From Vibrio crassostreae (GTDB lineage Bacteria > Pseudomonadota > Gammaproteobacteria > Enterobacterales > Vibrionaceae): a DNA stretch of 64,000 bases. Below, piece by piece: positions 20,209-32,550 of this stretch. The translations under genes and the position numbers were made by a program. Position 1 is the first letter of the stretch. The number at the start of each line of letters is the position of its first letter. The stretch is taken from assembly GCF_024347415.1 (NCBI RefSeq), contig NZ_AP025476.1:1178001-1242000 (forward strand), given 5' to 3'. A model generated the notes under the pieces. The model made no database searches and had not been told where the DNA came from. It saw nothing but the letters and a program-made list of their open reading frames with translations.

Positions 20209-20973
20209 TTACCATTTTTTCTTTTGACCGAAGAGGGCATCCATATCGTCTTCTCGCTCTTTAGATTCGATCTGTTGTAAATCTTGAGCGTTCTTATCTT
20301 GGCGTTTTTGATCAAGCTCGTCGAGCATCTGCTGTAGCTTTTCTTTTGCTTGATTAGAGTACGAATCATTTTTGGTTGCTAGCGCATCGATACCTTTACG
20401 CAGTAACTGAATTGCTGTTCCCGGTTGCCCGCGAGAAATCGAGTCGTTTGCACGTTTGATAACGTTTTCAATGTTGATACGAATTTGAATTGTCTCTAGA
20501 CGAGCGTTTTCAACCACATAAGCTTGAGTCTCGAAGCGACCCTTATTGTGTTCGTTACGGACTGTATCACGTAGGCGCTTAACGAGCTTTAGCATCATGA
20601 TTGCTTGCTTGTCACTACTTGGTACGCGGAAAACTGTGCTCTCACCACCTTTGTAGTTCTCTTTGAGCTGAGTGATCTGTTGTTTTACGCTTTCAATGCG
20701 TTGGGCAAGCTGCTTATTTTTTGGATCGAGTTGATACATGTTTTCTAATGCATCAAGAATCCGATTGTTTAAGCACACAAGAAGATCTTGGCTAAACGGC
20801 ATGTGATGAGCGTTGCCAATCAGTTCTTCTGTACCGTCAATAATGGTTAGATAACGAGAAGCTTCCTGTTTCTTCGCTGTTTCTACCTTAACTTTATATT
20901 GAAGCATGATGTTGTAGCCTAAAACTAACACCAAAAGAACGGCTACTAAGGCGATTATTAAACCAATATTCAT
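20209..20973 (-). CDS. Membrane-anchored coiled-coil protein of unknown function
   Basis: I do not recognise a named family. The 254-residue protein starts MNIGLIIALVAVLLVLVLGY, a single N-terminal membrane anchor or uncleaved signal. The rest is highly charged and mostly helical, with coiled-coil stretches at about residues 75-110 and 195-240 and a basic C-terminus ending DALFGQKKKW. No catalytic motif is visible. A central segment (RGQPGTAIQLLRKGIDAL) could be a TPR-like helix pair. Similar proteins in vibrios are sometimes labelled DNA repair ATPase, with no support that I can see here. It is monocistronic, diverging from cysB across 322 bp. Confidence 0.75.
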   Translation of the reverse strand: MNIGLIIALVAVLLVLVLGYNIMLQYKVKVETAKKQEASRYLTIIDGTEELIGNAHHMPFSQDLLVCLNNRILDALENMYQLDPKNKQLAQRIESVKQQITQLKENYKGGESTVFRVPSSDKQAIMMLKLVKRLRDTVRNEHNKGRFETQAYVVENARLETIQIRINIENVIKRANDSISRGQPGTAIQLLRKGIDALATKNDSYSNQAKEKLQQMLDELDQKRQDKNAQDLQQIESKEREDDMDALFGQKKKW

Positions 20974-22270
<1,297 letters not shown>

Positions 22271-22422
22271 TCTCTTCATTTAAAGCTAGACTCTTATTCG
22301 GCCTGTATTTACAGGCCGTTTTGTTTTCGGCTTTATTGGGCGTGCGTTTTTTAGTTCTCTTTGTCTCGAACCTTTCCATTTGAAGCTCTTACCCCTACAA
22401 TCCACGCACCATAGGGGGAATC

Positions 22423-23625
22423 ATGCATTCACGATTTACAATTCTCGACTCATTTTTGTTAGAGCACCAAGTTTATTGGCGCTCAGAGCCTTTTCACCTA
22501 TGCCAAACTCAACAGCAACCATGGCAAGAGGCCAATCGTCCACTTGTTGACTGGTTAGAAGACTTAAGCATTGAAAGCATTCAAACTTTAAAAGAAAACC
22601 CTGAGCTGTTGGCCGAGGAACTGATTCGTTTCCTTCCTGATTTAGAGCTCGCGAATCAAAATATTCAGTTTGATAATACAGCTTTGGTTGGGCTCCACCT
22701 CCCTCGTGGTACTGCCGATGGTATTCCCGGTAGAAAGTTGCAACAAATCGTGTCGATGGGAGAGGCGGTACTTAAGCACCACCATGGTAAAGAGTGGCTG
22801 GAGTGGTGTTCTGGAAAGGGTTTCCTTGGTCGAATCTTATCTCAACAATCGAAGCAAAAAGTGACCAGCTTCGAGTGGCAACAATCGCTGTGCGAAAGCG
22901 GCCAAAAGATTGCAGATGCACGACGTTTAGAAATGACGTTCGTTCAAGGTGATGCCTTTTCTGAGAGTGCTGATAAGGTGTTTAATTCTAATCAACATGC
23001 GGTCGCTCTTCATGCTTGTGGTGATCTCCATGTTGAGTTAGTTAAAAAGTCCGTGTCGCATGGGCTTCCTGCTGTGACTATATCCCCTTGTTGTTATCAC
23101 CTTATTCGTGACGACAACTACAAAGCGATGTCATCAGTGGCACAAGCCTCGGCTTTAACATTGAGCAAGAGTGATTTACGAATTCCACTCCAAGAAACCG
23201 TTACTGGTGGCGAAAGGGTAAAGCGACATCGCCAATTGGAGATGAGTTATCGCCTAGGCTTCAGTCAGTTACTCAAGGCTGAAATGGGGATTGATGAATA
23301 CATTCCCGTGCCGAGCATCAAAAAATCAGAATTGTCTGCGGGCTTTAAAGCTTTTTGTTTATGGGCTTCAGAGATTAAAGAGCTCCCAATTCGTTTGGAT
23401 ACCGATTTTGAGTCTTATCTTGTTCAAGGGGAGCAACTTTTCTGGGAGATGGAAAAACTAAGCCTGGTTCAGCAAGTCTTTAGACGACCATTAGAGATAT
23501 GGCTAGCGTTGGATCGCGCGATTTATTTAAAAGAACAAGGCTACGAAGCCACCATCGAAGAGTTTTGTGAACGTAGTGTCACACCTCGAAATCTGTTGGT
23601 TCATGGTGTTAAGAGCGATAGATAA
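22423..23625 (+). CDS. Predicted SAM-dependent methyltransferase
   Basis: This 400-residue cytoplasmic protein has a class I methyltransferase core at about residues 105-240: a glycine-rich motif I in LEWCSGKGFLGRIL, an acidic residue ending the second strand (TSFEWQQ), and a later VALHACGDLH strand followed by TISPCCYHLI. The HACGDL and SPCCYH motifs resemble the GSTCD-like Methyltransf_32 family. Flanking regions are helical with no recognised domain. The substrate is unknown. It has an AGGGGG ribosome binding site about 9 bases before the ATG and is read in the same direction as cysB, 152 bp away. Confidence 0.8.
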   Translation: MHSRFTILDSFLLEHQVYWRSEPFHLCQTQQQPWQEANRPLVDWLEDLSIESIQTLKENPELLAEELIRFLPDLELANQNIQFDNTALVGLHLPRGTADGIPGRKLQQIVSMGEAVLKHHHGKEWLEWCSGKGFLGRILSQQSKQKVTSFEWQQSLCESGQKIADARRLEMTFVQGDAFSESADKVFNSNQHAVALHACGDLHVELVKKSVSHGLPAVTISPCCYHLIRDDNYKAMSSVAQASALTLSKSDLRIPLQETVTGGERVKRHRQLEMSYRLGFSQLLKAEMGIDEYIPVPSIKKSELSAGFKAFCLWASEIKELPIRLDTDFESYLVQGEQLFWEMEKLSLVQQVFRRPLEIWLALDRAIYLKEQGYEATIEEFCERSVTPRNLLVHGVKSDR

Positions 23626-23685
23626 ACGATGCGGTTATTAGAAAGCGTGCTAATCATCGCTTTCGAACGATAGTGTTATAGAGAC

Positions 23686-23721
23686 AAAAAAGCCAGTTCG
23701 ACAAAATCGGACTGGCTTTTT
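23686..23721. terminator. Bidirectional terminator between methyltransferase gene and ald
   Basis: AAAAAGCCAGTTCGA pairs with TCGGACTGGCTTTTT (one G-U) between two convergent genes, with A and T tracts on both sides. Confidence 0.92.
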
Positions 23722-23783
23722 AATGTGTGGATTAACTGAACGCTTCAACGAGAAAATTTGACGCTCAGTTAGTTACTACATCA

Positions 23784-24908
23784 TTAGTTAAACATTGCGA
23801 TAGCTTCTGCTGGATCTACGTATTCAAGGTCAAAGCTTTCTGCAACTTCTTTACAAGTTACTTTACCGTGAATGACGTTTAGACCTTCTAGGAAGCCTTC
23901 ATCAGATAGAAGTGCTTCGCGGTAGCCTTTGTTCGCTAGCTTAACAATGTAAGGAAGTGTTGCATTGTTTAGTGCGTAAGTTGAAGTACGCGCTACAGCA
24001 CCTGGCATGTTTGCAACACAGTAGTGAACTACGTCATCAACGATGTAAGTTGGGTCTGCGTGAGTGGTTGCGTGAGAAGTCTCGAAACAACCGCCTTGGT
24101 CGATTGCAACGTCAACAACAGCTGAACCTGGCTTCATCTTAGCGATGTGCTCTTTTGTAACCAGTTTAGGCGCTGCTGCACCAGGGATTAGTACTGCACC
24201 AATCACTAGGTCTGCTTCTAGAACATGCTTCTCGATAGCGTCTTCAGTAGAATAAACCACTTTTGCGCGACCTTGGAATTCTTCATCAAGACGACGAAGT
24301 GTATCTACGTTACGGTCAAGGATTGTAACATCAGCGCGAAGGCCAACAGCCATACGTGCTGCGTTAGCACCTACAACGCCGCCACCAACAACAACAACTT
24401 TTGCTGGTTCAACACCTGGAACGCCACCAAGAAGAAGACCACAACCACCGTTAGATTTCTCTAATGTTTGTGCACCTGCTTGAATAGACATGCGACCAGC
24501 TACTTCAGACATTGGTGCTAATAGTGGCAAGCGACCCATATTATCTGTTACAGTCTCATAGGCTACGCAGACAGCTTTGCTCTTGATAAGCTCTTCAGTT
24601 TGTGGAAAATCTGGTGCAAGGTGTAAATAGGTAAATAATATTTGCCCTTCGCGAAGCATAGCTCGCTCGACAGCTTGAGGTTCTTTAACCTTTACAATCA
24701 TCTCTGCTTTCGCGAAAACGTCAGCAGCAGTAGGAAGAATGGATGCGCCTACAGCGATGTAATCATCGTCTGAAAAACCGATACCAGTACCGGCATTGGT
24801 TTCTACAAAAACTTGGTGGCCGTGTGAGATTAGTTCTCTCACGCTAGCTGGGGTCATACCAACGCGGTATTCGTGGTTCTTGATTTCCTTAGGTACGCCA
24901 ATGATCAT
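23784..24908 (-). CDS. ald: Alanine dehydrogenase
   Basis: Ald converts L-alanine, NAD and water reversibly to pyruvate, ammonia and NADH. The 374-residue protein starts [17 protein letters not shown], the family signature, with catalytic Lys in MIVKVKEPQ and His in FTYLHLAPD, and an NAD-binding Rossmann segment at [17 protein letters not shown] near residue 170. It diverges from lrp across 156 bp. Lrp-family control of alanine dehydrogenase is known in several bacteria, and the shared intergenic region makes Lrp regulation likely here, though I could not assign a specific site. Confidence 0.97.
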   Translation of the reverse strand: MIIGVPKEIKNHEYRVGMTPASVRELISHGHQVFVETNAGTGIGFSDDDYIAVGASILPTAADVFAKAEMIVKVKEPQAVERAMLREGQILFTYLHLAPDFPQTEELIKSKAVCVAYETVTDNMGRLPLLAPMSEVAGRMSIQAGAQTLEKSNGGCGLLLGGVPGVEPAKVVVVGGGVVGANAARMAVGLRADVTILDRNVDTLRRLDEEFQGRAKVVYSTEDAIEKHVLEADLVIGAVLIPGAAAPKLVTKEHIAKMKPGSAVVDVAIDQGGCFETSHATTHADPTYIVDDVVHYCVANMPGAVARTSTYALNNATLPYIVKLANKGYREALLSDEGFLEGLNVIHGKVTCKEVAESFDLEYVDPAEAIAMFN

Positions 24909-25064
24909 CCTGACTCCTCATTTTATTTTGGTTGTTTTATCTATGTGTAGGGTAATTCTGTCGAATTAATATCTAGTATAGATAGGTTCAGATAAAATTT
25001 GATACTGAATATTAAAAAGTTGTAGTATATTTTTTTGCAAGGAAGTAATAAGGTGGAATAAAAA

Positions 25065-25559
25065 ATGGCAGACAATTATAAGAAGCCGTCCAAGGAACTA
25101 GATCGTATTGACCGCAACATTCTTAATGAGTTGCAAAAAGACGGTCGTATCTCAAACGTTGAACTCTCAAAACGAGTAGGACTTTCTCCAACTCCATGTC
25201 TTGAACGTGTTCGTCGTTTAGAACGTCAAGGTTACATTACTGGGTACACAGCATTGCTGAACCCACAGTACCTTGATGCTTCACTTTTAGTGTTTGTTGA
25301 AATTACGTTGAACCGTGGTGCGCCAGATGTGTTCGAACAATTCAACACCGCTGTGCAGAAACTAGATGACATCCAAGAGTGTCATTTAGTGTCGGGTGAT
25401 TTTGACTATCTTCTAAAAACACGTGTATCTGATATGGGTGCTTACCGTAAGCTACTGGGTGATACGTTACTTCGTCTACCGGGCGTAAACGACACTCGAA
25501 CTTACGTTGTAATGGAAGAAGTGAAACAAACTAATCAACTTGTGATTAAAACTCGTTAG
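25065..25559 (+). CDS. lrp: Leucine-responsive regulatory protein Lrp
   Basis: Lrp is a global feast/famine regulator of amino-acid metabolism and surface structures. The 164-residue protein has an N-terminal HTH (LDRIDRNILNELQKDGRISN, SKRVGLSPTPCLERVRRLE) and a C-terminal RAM/AsnC ligand domain with the VSGDFDYLLKTR strand. Length equals that of E. coli Lrp. It diverges from ald and lies upstream of ftsK, the same lrp-ftsK-lolA-rarA-serS order as in E. coli. A hairpin with a weak T run follows. Confidence 0.97.
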   Translation: MADNYKKPSKELDRIDRNILNELQKDGRISNVELSKRVGLSPTPCLERVRRLERQGYITGYTALLNPQYLDASLLVFVEITLNRGAPDVFEQFNTAVQKLDDIQECHLVSGDFDYLLKTRVSDMGAYRKLLGDTLLRLPGVNDTRTYVVMEEVKQTNQLVIKTR

Positions 25560-25577
25560 TCACAATTGGTGAAATGA

Positions 25578-25606
25578 AAGAAAGCGGACATTTGTTCCGC
25601 TTTCTT
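25578..25606 (+). terminator. Hairpin terminator after lrp
   Basis: AAGAAAGCGGA pairs perfectly with TCCGCTTTCTT around a seven-base loop just past the lrp stop. A second hairpin, CGAGCGGC/GCCGCTCG at 25667-25686, lies 37 bp before ftsK and could belong to the ftsK leader. Confidence 0.8.
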
Positions 25607-25722
25607 GCTTTCTGGAATTGGGTTTTTCTGTTTGATATGGTTAAATCAACAGTAGTTTCATTGAAACGAGCGGCTTTTGCCGCTCGAGATGTTTTTATCC
25701 CGTTTAATTATTAAGTTGGTTT

Positions 25723-28700
25723 ATGTTCAAGCAGAGCAGTAATAAAGTAGAAACAATCATTAAAACGAGTGAAGAGCCTCAGTCTCCTCGTTTGAGTGGT
25801 TCTCAACGTCTCAAAGAGTGCAGCCTGATTCTCGGTGTTCTCTTCTCTATTCTACTTGCCGTTGCGTTATTAACTTTTAGTCCAGCTGACCCATCATGGT
25901 CGCAAACGGCGTGGGGTGGTGACATTCAAAATGCGGGTGGTTATCTAGGTGCTTGGTTGGCGGATACACTTTTCTTCGTATTTGGTTCTTTGGCTTACCC
26001 TTTGCCTATCTTGGTGACGGTTGCTGCGTGGGTATTATTCCGCAAGCGTAATGAAGAAGAGCAGATCGACTTCATGCTGTGGGGCACTCGCTTACTTGGC
26101 CTGACTATCCTAATCCTTACTAGTTGTGGTCTAGCGGATATTAACTTTGACGACATCTGGTACTTTTCATCAGGTGGAGTCGTGGGTGACGTCTTAACAA
26201 GCCTTGCACTTCCGACGTTGAATGTTCTTGGTAGTACGCTGGTTCTTCTTTTCTTATGGGGTGCTGGTTTTACTCTATTAACTGGTATTTCTTGGTTAAG
26301 CATTGTGGAATGGTTAGGTGAATGTGCCATCAAATTCTTCACGTCTGCTGTTAATAAGGCTCGTGGCCAAGATCAAGAGCTACTAGAGCCTCAGCTAAGA
26401 GAATCAGCGGACCGCGATTTAATCGAAGAACGTCATCAAGAGCCGAGTTACCGTGATGTTCCTGCTTTAGAAGATAACAAAGAATCAACAGAGCATGATC
26501 CACTAGATCCTGCAATGAGCTTTTCTGCGACCAATGATTCGTCAGATGCGGCTGCAAGTGCGCTAGAGAGCGCTGCGCCACCGAAGCGCCATTACAATAT
26601 TCACATGCCTGTTGAGGCGCCAGCGAAGCAAGAAGCTTCAGAACAAGAAGAACCTCAGGTTCAGCGCCAACCTCAAGTTGCACCTGAGTTGATCCCTGTA
26701 GCACCTGTTTACAAAGCGCCAGAAGAACCGTTAGAAGAAGGTATTGAGCGCTCGAAGCAGCTTAATGCCACTATCGAGCAGCTAGAAAACGCCGCTATGT
26801 ATGAAGATGATCTTGCGGAGCAAGAACAGGTTGATGCGCATGAATCTCAAATCGCGTATCAGCAATACATGCAGAATGAGCAACAAGACGTTACCTCTAC
26901 TGATATGGCTCTTGAAAGTGCAGAACCAGAGATCAATAGCTCGCCAGAAGTAACGAATGAATTCGATGTTGAAGATGTTCAGCCAGAATCTCTATACGCT
27001 TCACCAATGGGTGAGCCAGAAGCAACTGTGGAAGATGATTTCTCTGCACAAGCTTCACCATTTGATGTAACGGAAGAGCAGGCTGACGAACAGACTTTCG
27101 CTCCTGAAGTTCAGCAGACTGAAACCGAGCAAGCTGATGCAGAATTAGCTGATGAGCAATTTGAACCTTTCTCTTATCAAGAAGAACATTCAGAGCCTGA
27201 ACAGCCAACAGCACAAAGCCAAGAGCCAGCTGTTGATCTTCCTTGGGAAGAAGTTACGGAAGAAGAGCCTTTCCATCAAGATCAGGATGTCGCCGCATTC
27301 CAAAGCATTGTTTCTGAAGCCCAAGCGAATATGGCAGCGGCGCAGAACCCGTTCTTGGTTCAACAAGATGTTAATTTACCGAAGCCTGCTGAGCCATTAC
27401 CAACACTTGAATTGTTATTCCACCCTGAAAAGCGTGAAACCTTTATTGACCGTGACGCATTAGAGGCAATTGCTCGTCTTGTTGAATCTAAGCTAGCGGA
27501 CTATAAGATCAAGGCAGATGTGGTTGATATTTTCCCAGGTCCAGTAATCACTCGATTCGAACTTGATCTGGCTCCAGGCGTGAAAGTGAGCCGTATTTCT
27601 GGTCTTTCTATGGACTTAGCGCGTTCGCTTTCTGCATTGGCAGTACGTGTCGTAGAGGTGATTCCGGGTAAACCTTATGTTGGCTTAGAGCTGCCGAACA
27701 TGAGTCGTCAAACGGTATTCTTCTCAGATGTGGTTGCTAGCCCTCAGTTCCAAGAAGCGAAATCGCCGACGACAGTGGTTCTAGGACAAGACATCGCAGG
27801 TGAAGCGGTCATTGCTGATCTATCGAAAATGCCTCACGTTCTGGTTGCTGGTACAACCGGTTCTGGTAAGTCGGTAGGTGTGAACGTAATGATTCTGAGT
27901 ATGCTTTACAAAGCATCACCGGAAGATGTTCGATTCATCATGATCGACCCGAAAATGCTTGAGTTATCGGTTTACGAAGGTATCCCTCATCTATTGTCTG
28001 AAGTGGTAACCGACATGAAAGATGCGTCGAACGCCCTTCGTTGGTGTGTTGGCGAGATGGAACGCCGTTATAAGCTGATGTCAGCGTTAGGCGTTCGTAA
28101 CATTAAAGGTTACAACGATAAGCTTAAGATGGCTGCGGAAGCGGGTCACCCAATTCACGATCCACTGTGGAAGCCGGGCGACAGCATGGACCCTGAAGCC
28201 CCATTGCTTGAGAAGCTGCCTTACATTGTGGTTATCGTTGATGAATTTGCCGACCTAATCATGGTGGTCGGTAAGAAGGTTGAAGAACTGATCGCACGTT
28301 TGGCACAAAAAGCACGTGCGGCGGGTGTTCACTTGATCCTAGCGACGCAACGTCCTTCGGTGGATGTTATTACCGGCCTTATCAAAGCGAACATTCCAAC
28401 CCGTGTGGCCTTTACGGTATCAACCAAAACGGATTCAAGAACTATCCTTGACCAAGGTGGTGCGGAATCACTATTGGGCATGGGTGATATGCTTTACTTG
28501 CCACCGGGCTCTAGTCATACAACTCGTGTTCACGGTGCCTTTGCATCTGATGATGATGTACACGCAGTTGTGAATAACTGGAAAGCGCGTGGTAAGCCAA
28601 ACTATATTGATGAGATCACTAACGGCGAACAAACCCCAGAAACCTTGCTTCCGGGTGAGAAGATGGAAGGTGATGAAGAGGTCGATCCTCTGTTTGATCA

Positions 28701-28881
28701 AGTGGTAGAACACGTTGTTCATTCACGTCGTGGTTCAGTTTCAGGCGTACAGCGTCGATTCAAGATTGGTTACAACCGTGCTGCACGCATTGTCGAGCAA
28801 CTTGAAGCTCAAGGTATCGTAAGTGCTCCAGGCCATAACGGTAACCGAGAAGTCTTGGCACCAGCGCCACCAAAAGATTAG
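25723..28881 (+). CDS. ftsK: DNA translocase FtsK
   Basis: FtsK couples septum formation to chromosome dimer resolution: it pumps DNA towards dif and activates XerCD. The 1,052-residue protein has an N-terminal membrane domain of four to five helices (about residues 30-200), a long acidic Gln/Glu/Pro-rich linker (about 205-550) and the RecA-like motor from about 570, with Walker A GTTGSGKS at residues 710-717 and Walker B in VIVDEFADL. The C-terminal gamma winged-helix that reads KOPS starts near 987 ([20 protein letters not shown]). The linker is low in sequence constraint, normal for the family. lolA follows closely. Confidence 0.97.
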   Translation: MFKQSSNKVETIIKTSEEPQSPRLSGSQRLKECSLILGVLFSILLAVALLTFSPADPSWSQTAWGGDIQNAGGYLGAWLADTLFFVFGSLAYPLPILVTVAAWVLFRKRNEEEQIDFMLWGTRLLGLTILILTSCGLADINFDDIWYFSSGGVVGDVLTSLALPTLNVLGSTLVLLFLWGAGFTLLTGISWLSIVEWLGECAIKFFTSAVNKARGQDQELLEPQLRESADRDLIEERHQEPSYRDVPALEDNKESTEHDPLDPAMSFSATNDSSDAAASALESAAPPKRHYNIHMPVEAPAKQEASEQEEPQVQRQPQVAPELIPVAPVYKAPEEPLEEGIERSKQLNATIEQLENAAMYEDDLAEQEQVDAHESQIAYQQYMQNEQQDVTSTDMALESAEPEINSSPEVTNEFDVEDVQPESLYASPMGEPEATVEDDFSAQASPFDVTEEQADEQTFAPEVQQTETEQADAELADEQFEPFSYQEEHSEPEQPTAQSQEPAVDLPWEEVTEEEPFHQDQDVAAFQSIVSEAQANMAAAQNPFLVQQDVNLPKPAEPLPTLELLFHPEKRETFIDRDALEAIARLVESKLADYKIKADVVDIFPGPVITRFELDLAPGVKVSRISGLSMDLARSLSALAVRVVEVIPGKPYVGLELPNMSRQTVFFSDVVASPQFQEAKSPTTVVLGQDIAGEAVIADLSKMPHVLVAGTTGSGKSVGVNVMILSMLYKASPEDVRFIMIDPKMLELSVYEGIPHLLSEVVTDMKDASNALRWCVGEMERRYKLMSALGVRNIKGYNDKLKMAAEAGHPIHDPLWKPGDSMDPEAPLLEKLPYIVVIVDEFADLIMVVGKKVEELIARLAQKARAAGVHLILATQRPSVDVITGLIKANIPTRVAFTVSTKTDSRTILDQGGAESLLGMGDMLYLPPGSSHTTRVHGAFASDDDVHAVVNNWKARGKPNYIDEITNGEQTPETLLPGEKMEGDEEVDPLFDQVVEHVVHSRRGSVSGVQRRFKIGYNRAARIVEQLEAQGIVSAPGHNGNREVLAPAPPKD

Positions 28882-28905
28882 TTCCACTAGGAACTCATAC
28901 CCATT

Positions 28906-28936
28906 AAGTCGGTCAAATCGAAAATATGACCGACTT
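28906..28936 (+). other. Perfect hairpin between ftsK and lolA
   Basis: AAGTCGGTCA pairs perfectly with TGACCGACTT around an 11-base loop. It lies 20 bp before the lolA ATG and lacks a T run, so it could be an mRNA-processing or translational element rather than a terminator. A smaller hairpin, AGTTCC/GGAACT, sits just upstream at 28880-28895. Confidence 0.6.
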
Positions 28937-28956
28937 ATGTTCTAACAGGATTATTG

Positions 28957-29553
28957 ATGAAAAAAGTATTCGCACTTTTATTTATGAGCTTCTCAGTGTT
29001 TGCTTCTCCGAAAGAAGAGTTGAGTAGCCGTTTGGCATTGAACGCAGGCTTTAGCGCTGACTTTAAACAAGTCGTAATCAGCCCTGATGGTGATGTTGTC
29101 ATGGAAGGCGAGGGCACGGTAGAGATTGCTCGCCCTAGCTTATTCCGCTGGGAAACCACTTTCCCTGATGAAAACCTATTGGTATCTGATGGCCAGAGTT
29201 TGTGGTATTACAGCCCATTCATTGAGCAAGTGAGTATTTATTGGCAAGAGCAAGCGACATCGCAAACACCTTTTGTCCTGCTTACACGTAACCAAGAAAG
29301 CGATTGGGATAACTACAACGTCGCGCAAACAGGTAACCAATTTACACTAACACCAACGGCAGCGGACTCTAATCAGGGTGACTTCCAGATTAATATCACC
29401 GAGAAAGGCATTGTTCAGGGCTTTAATGTGATTGAACAAGACGGTCAAAAAGGTGAGTTTACCTTTAGCAATGTTGACTTGGGTAAACCTGCAGCAGACC
29501 GTTTTACTTTTGTGGCGCCGGAAGGTGTCGAGGTCGACGACCAAAGAAACTGA
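28957..29553 (+). CDS. lolA: Outer-membrane lipoprotein carrier protein LolA
   Basis: LolA is the periplasmic chaperone that takes lipoproteins from LolCDE to LolB at the outer membrane. It has a cleavable signal peptide ([17 protein letters not shown]), then a mature region that opens with a helix and continues as an open beta-barrel, with the family segment [14 protein letters not shown] and the [17 protein letters not shown] strand pair. I chose ATG at 28957 over the TTG one codon earlier because AGGA lies six bases upstream; this gives 198 residues. Its partner exporter lolCDE is encoded at 3757-6895. Confidence 0.96.
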   Translation: MKKVFALLFMSFSVFASPKEELSSRLALNAGFSADFKQVVISPDGDVVMEGEGTVEIARPSLFRWETTFPDENLLVSDGQSLWYYSPFIEQVSIYWQEQATSQTPFVLLTRNQESDWDNYNVAQTGNQFTLTPTAADSNQGDFQINITEKGIVQGFNVIEQDGQKGEFTFSNVDLGKPAADRFTFVAPEGVEVDDQRN

Positions 29554-29623
29554 TCTAAAGAAGCAGATCGTTTGGTAGTACGTCGATAGGCATTAATGCC
29601 ATCAACGAATCAAGAGATTGCAA

Positions 29624-30973
29624 TTGAGTAATTACAGCTTAGATTTTGCGGGGGACGAAGATTTTCGTCCCCTTGCTGCTCGTATGAGACCGGAAACTGT
29701 CGAACAGTATATCGGTCAGCAGCATATATTAGGCCCAGGTAAACCACTTCGCAGAGCATTGGAAGCGGGTCATATCCACTCGATGATTTTGTGGGGGCCT
29801 CCGGGCACCGGTAAAACGACGTTAGCCGAAGTAGCGGCAAACTATGCGAATGCAGAAGTTGAACGCGTATCGGCGGTAACTTCGGGCGTAAAAGACATTC
29901 GTATTGCGATTGAAAAAGCGCGTGAGAACAAGCAAGCAGGGCGCAGAACCATCCTGTTTGTGGACGAAGTCCATCGCTTTAACAAAAGTCAGCAGGATGC
30001 TTTTCTGCCTCATATCGAAGATGGTACCGTGACCTTTATTGGTGCGACGACAGAAAACCCTTCTTTTGAGTTGAACAACGCTTTGTTGTCACGTGCGCGT
30101 GTCTACAAACTGACTTCTCTCAATACCGAGGATATTTCCCTCGTCATCCGCCAAGCGATTGAAGATAAGCAACGTGGGTTAGGTGATGTGCCTGCTGATT
30201 TTGCTGATAATGTTTTAGATCGCCTTGCAGAACTGGTTAACGGCGACGCGCGTATGTCGCTTAATTATCTTGAACTGCTGTATGACATGGCAGAAGACAA
30301 CGATAAAGGTGAGAAATCGATAACCTTGCAGCTGTTGGCTGAAGTGGCCGGTGAGAAAGTCGCTCGTTTTGATAATAAAGGCGATATTTGGTATGACCTA
30401 ATATCTGCAGTTCATAAGTCAATTCGTGGTTCAAACCCGGATGCGGCTTTATATTGGTCGGCACGCATGATTGCGGCAGGTTGCGATCCTCTGTATATCG
30501 TTAGACGCTTGCTGGCGATTGCTTCTGAAGATATTGGCAATGCTGACCCTCGCGCAATGCAAGTCGCGATGTCGGCTTGGGATTGTTTTACACGTATTGG
30601 CCCTGCTGAAGGGGAGCGTGCGATTGCACAGGCGGTTGTTTATCTCGCGTGTGCACCAAAGAGTAACGCCGTTTATACAGCTTGGAAGCAAGCGTTAACA
30701 GACGCGCACAATCTGCCTGAATATGAAGTCCCTCATCATTTACGGAATGCACCCACAACTTTGATGAAGGACATGGGCTACGGGCAAGAATACCGTTATG
30801 CTCATGACGAACCTGGAGCCTACGCGGCTGGGGAAAAGTATCTGCCTCCTGAAATGGGAGAGAAGCAATACTATTTCCCAACAAAACGAGGCTTAGAGAC
30901 CAAAATTGGCGAGAAGCTAGATTATCTGGCGGATTTGGACGCAAAAAGCCCACAAAAACGCTATGAAAAGTAG
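29624..30973 (+). CDS. rarA: Replication-associated recombination protein A (RarA/MgsA)
   Basis: RarA is an AAA+ ATPase related to clamp loaders that acts at stalled replication forks and single-strand gaps. Walker [10 protein letters not shown] lies near residue 55, Walker B in [12 protein letters not shown], sensor 1 in GATTENP, and the C-terminal tetramerisation domain is intact ([13 protein letters not shown]). The frame opens at TTG 29618; I chose the TTG at 29624 because [10 protein letters not shown] aligns with E. coli MSNLSLDF and an AGAG precedes it. This gives 449 residues. Both candidate starts are TTG, so low initiation is likely. Confidence 0.95.
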   Translation: MSNYSLDFAGDEDFRPLAARMRPETVEQYIGQQHILGPGKPLRRALEAGHIHSMILWGPPGTGKTTLAEVAANYANAEVERVSAVTSGVKDIRIAIEKARENKQAGRRTILFVDEVHRFNKSQQDAFLPHIEDGTVTFIGATTENPSFELNNALLSRARVYKLTSLNTEDISLVIRQAIEDKQRGLGDVPADFADNVLDRLAELVNGDARMSLNYLELLYDMAEDNDKGEKSITLQLLAEVAGEKVARFDNKGDIWYDLISAVHKSIRGSNPDAALYWSARMIAAGCDPLYIVRRLLAIASEDIGNADPRAMQVAMSAWDCFTRIGPAEGERAIAQAVVYLACAPKSNAVYTAWKQALTDAHNLPEYEVPHHLRNAPTTLMKDMGYGQEYRYAHDEPGAYAAGEKYLPPEMGEKQYYFPTKRGLETKIGEKLDYLADLDAKSPQKRYEK

Positions 30974-31100
30974 TCTTTTTTGGATATCGTTACCTAGTCA
31001 TAAAAATTCAATTAAATCGTTAGAAATTGGTCGAAATAGCACCAGTTTTAGGGGTTTAGCAGTGATTCAGTAGCAAACTACTGAATATTCAAATAACTAA

Positions 31101-32423
<1,323 letters not shown>

Positions 32424-32460
32424 TCTAATTATTTAGCGCCTCGCGCGAAATAGATTATTT

Positions 32461-32493
32461 AAAAGGCTTTGCTGTAATGGCAAAGCCTTTTTT
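32461..32493. terminator. Terminator between serS and the vieB-like gene
   Basis: AAAAGGCTTTGC (32461-32472) pairs perfectly with GCAAAGCCTTTT (32480-32491), with a T tract on the plus strand and an A tract that would serve the convergent gene. Confidence 0.9.
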
Positions 32494-32550
32494 ATATGTG
32501 GTTATTTTTTATACGCGGTAGCTAGATAGAGAAGCTAATTCAAAGAACCG

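Noticed and set aside
26390..27370. Possible repeat array or inserted domain in ftsK
   Set aside because: This is the acidic Gln/Glu/Pro-rich linker normal for FtsK; no regular repeat unit can be drawn.
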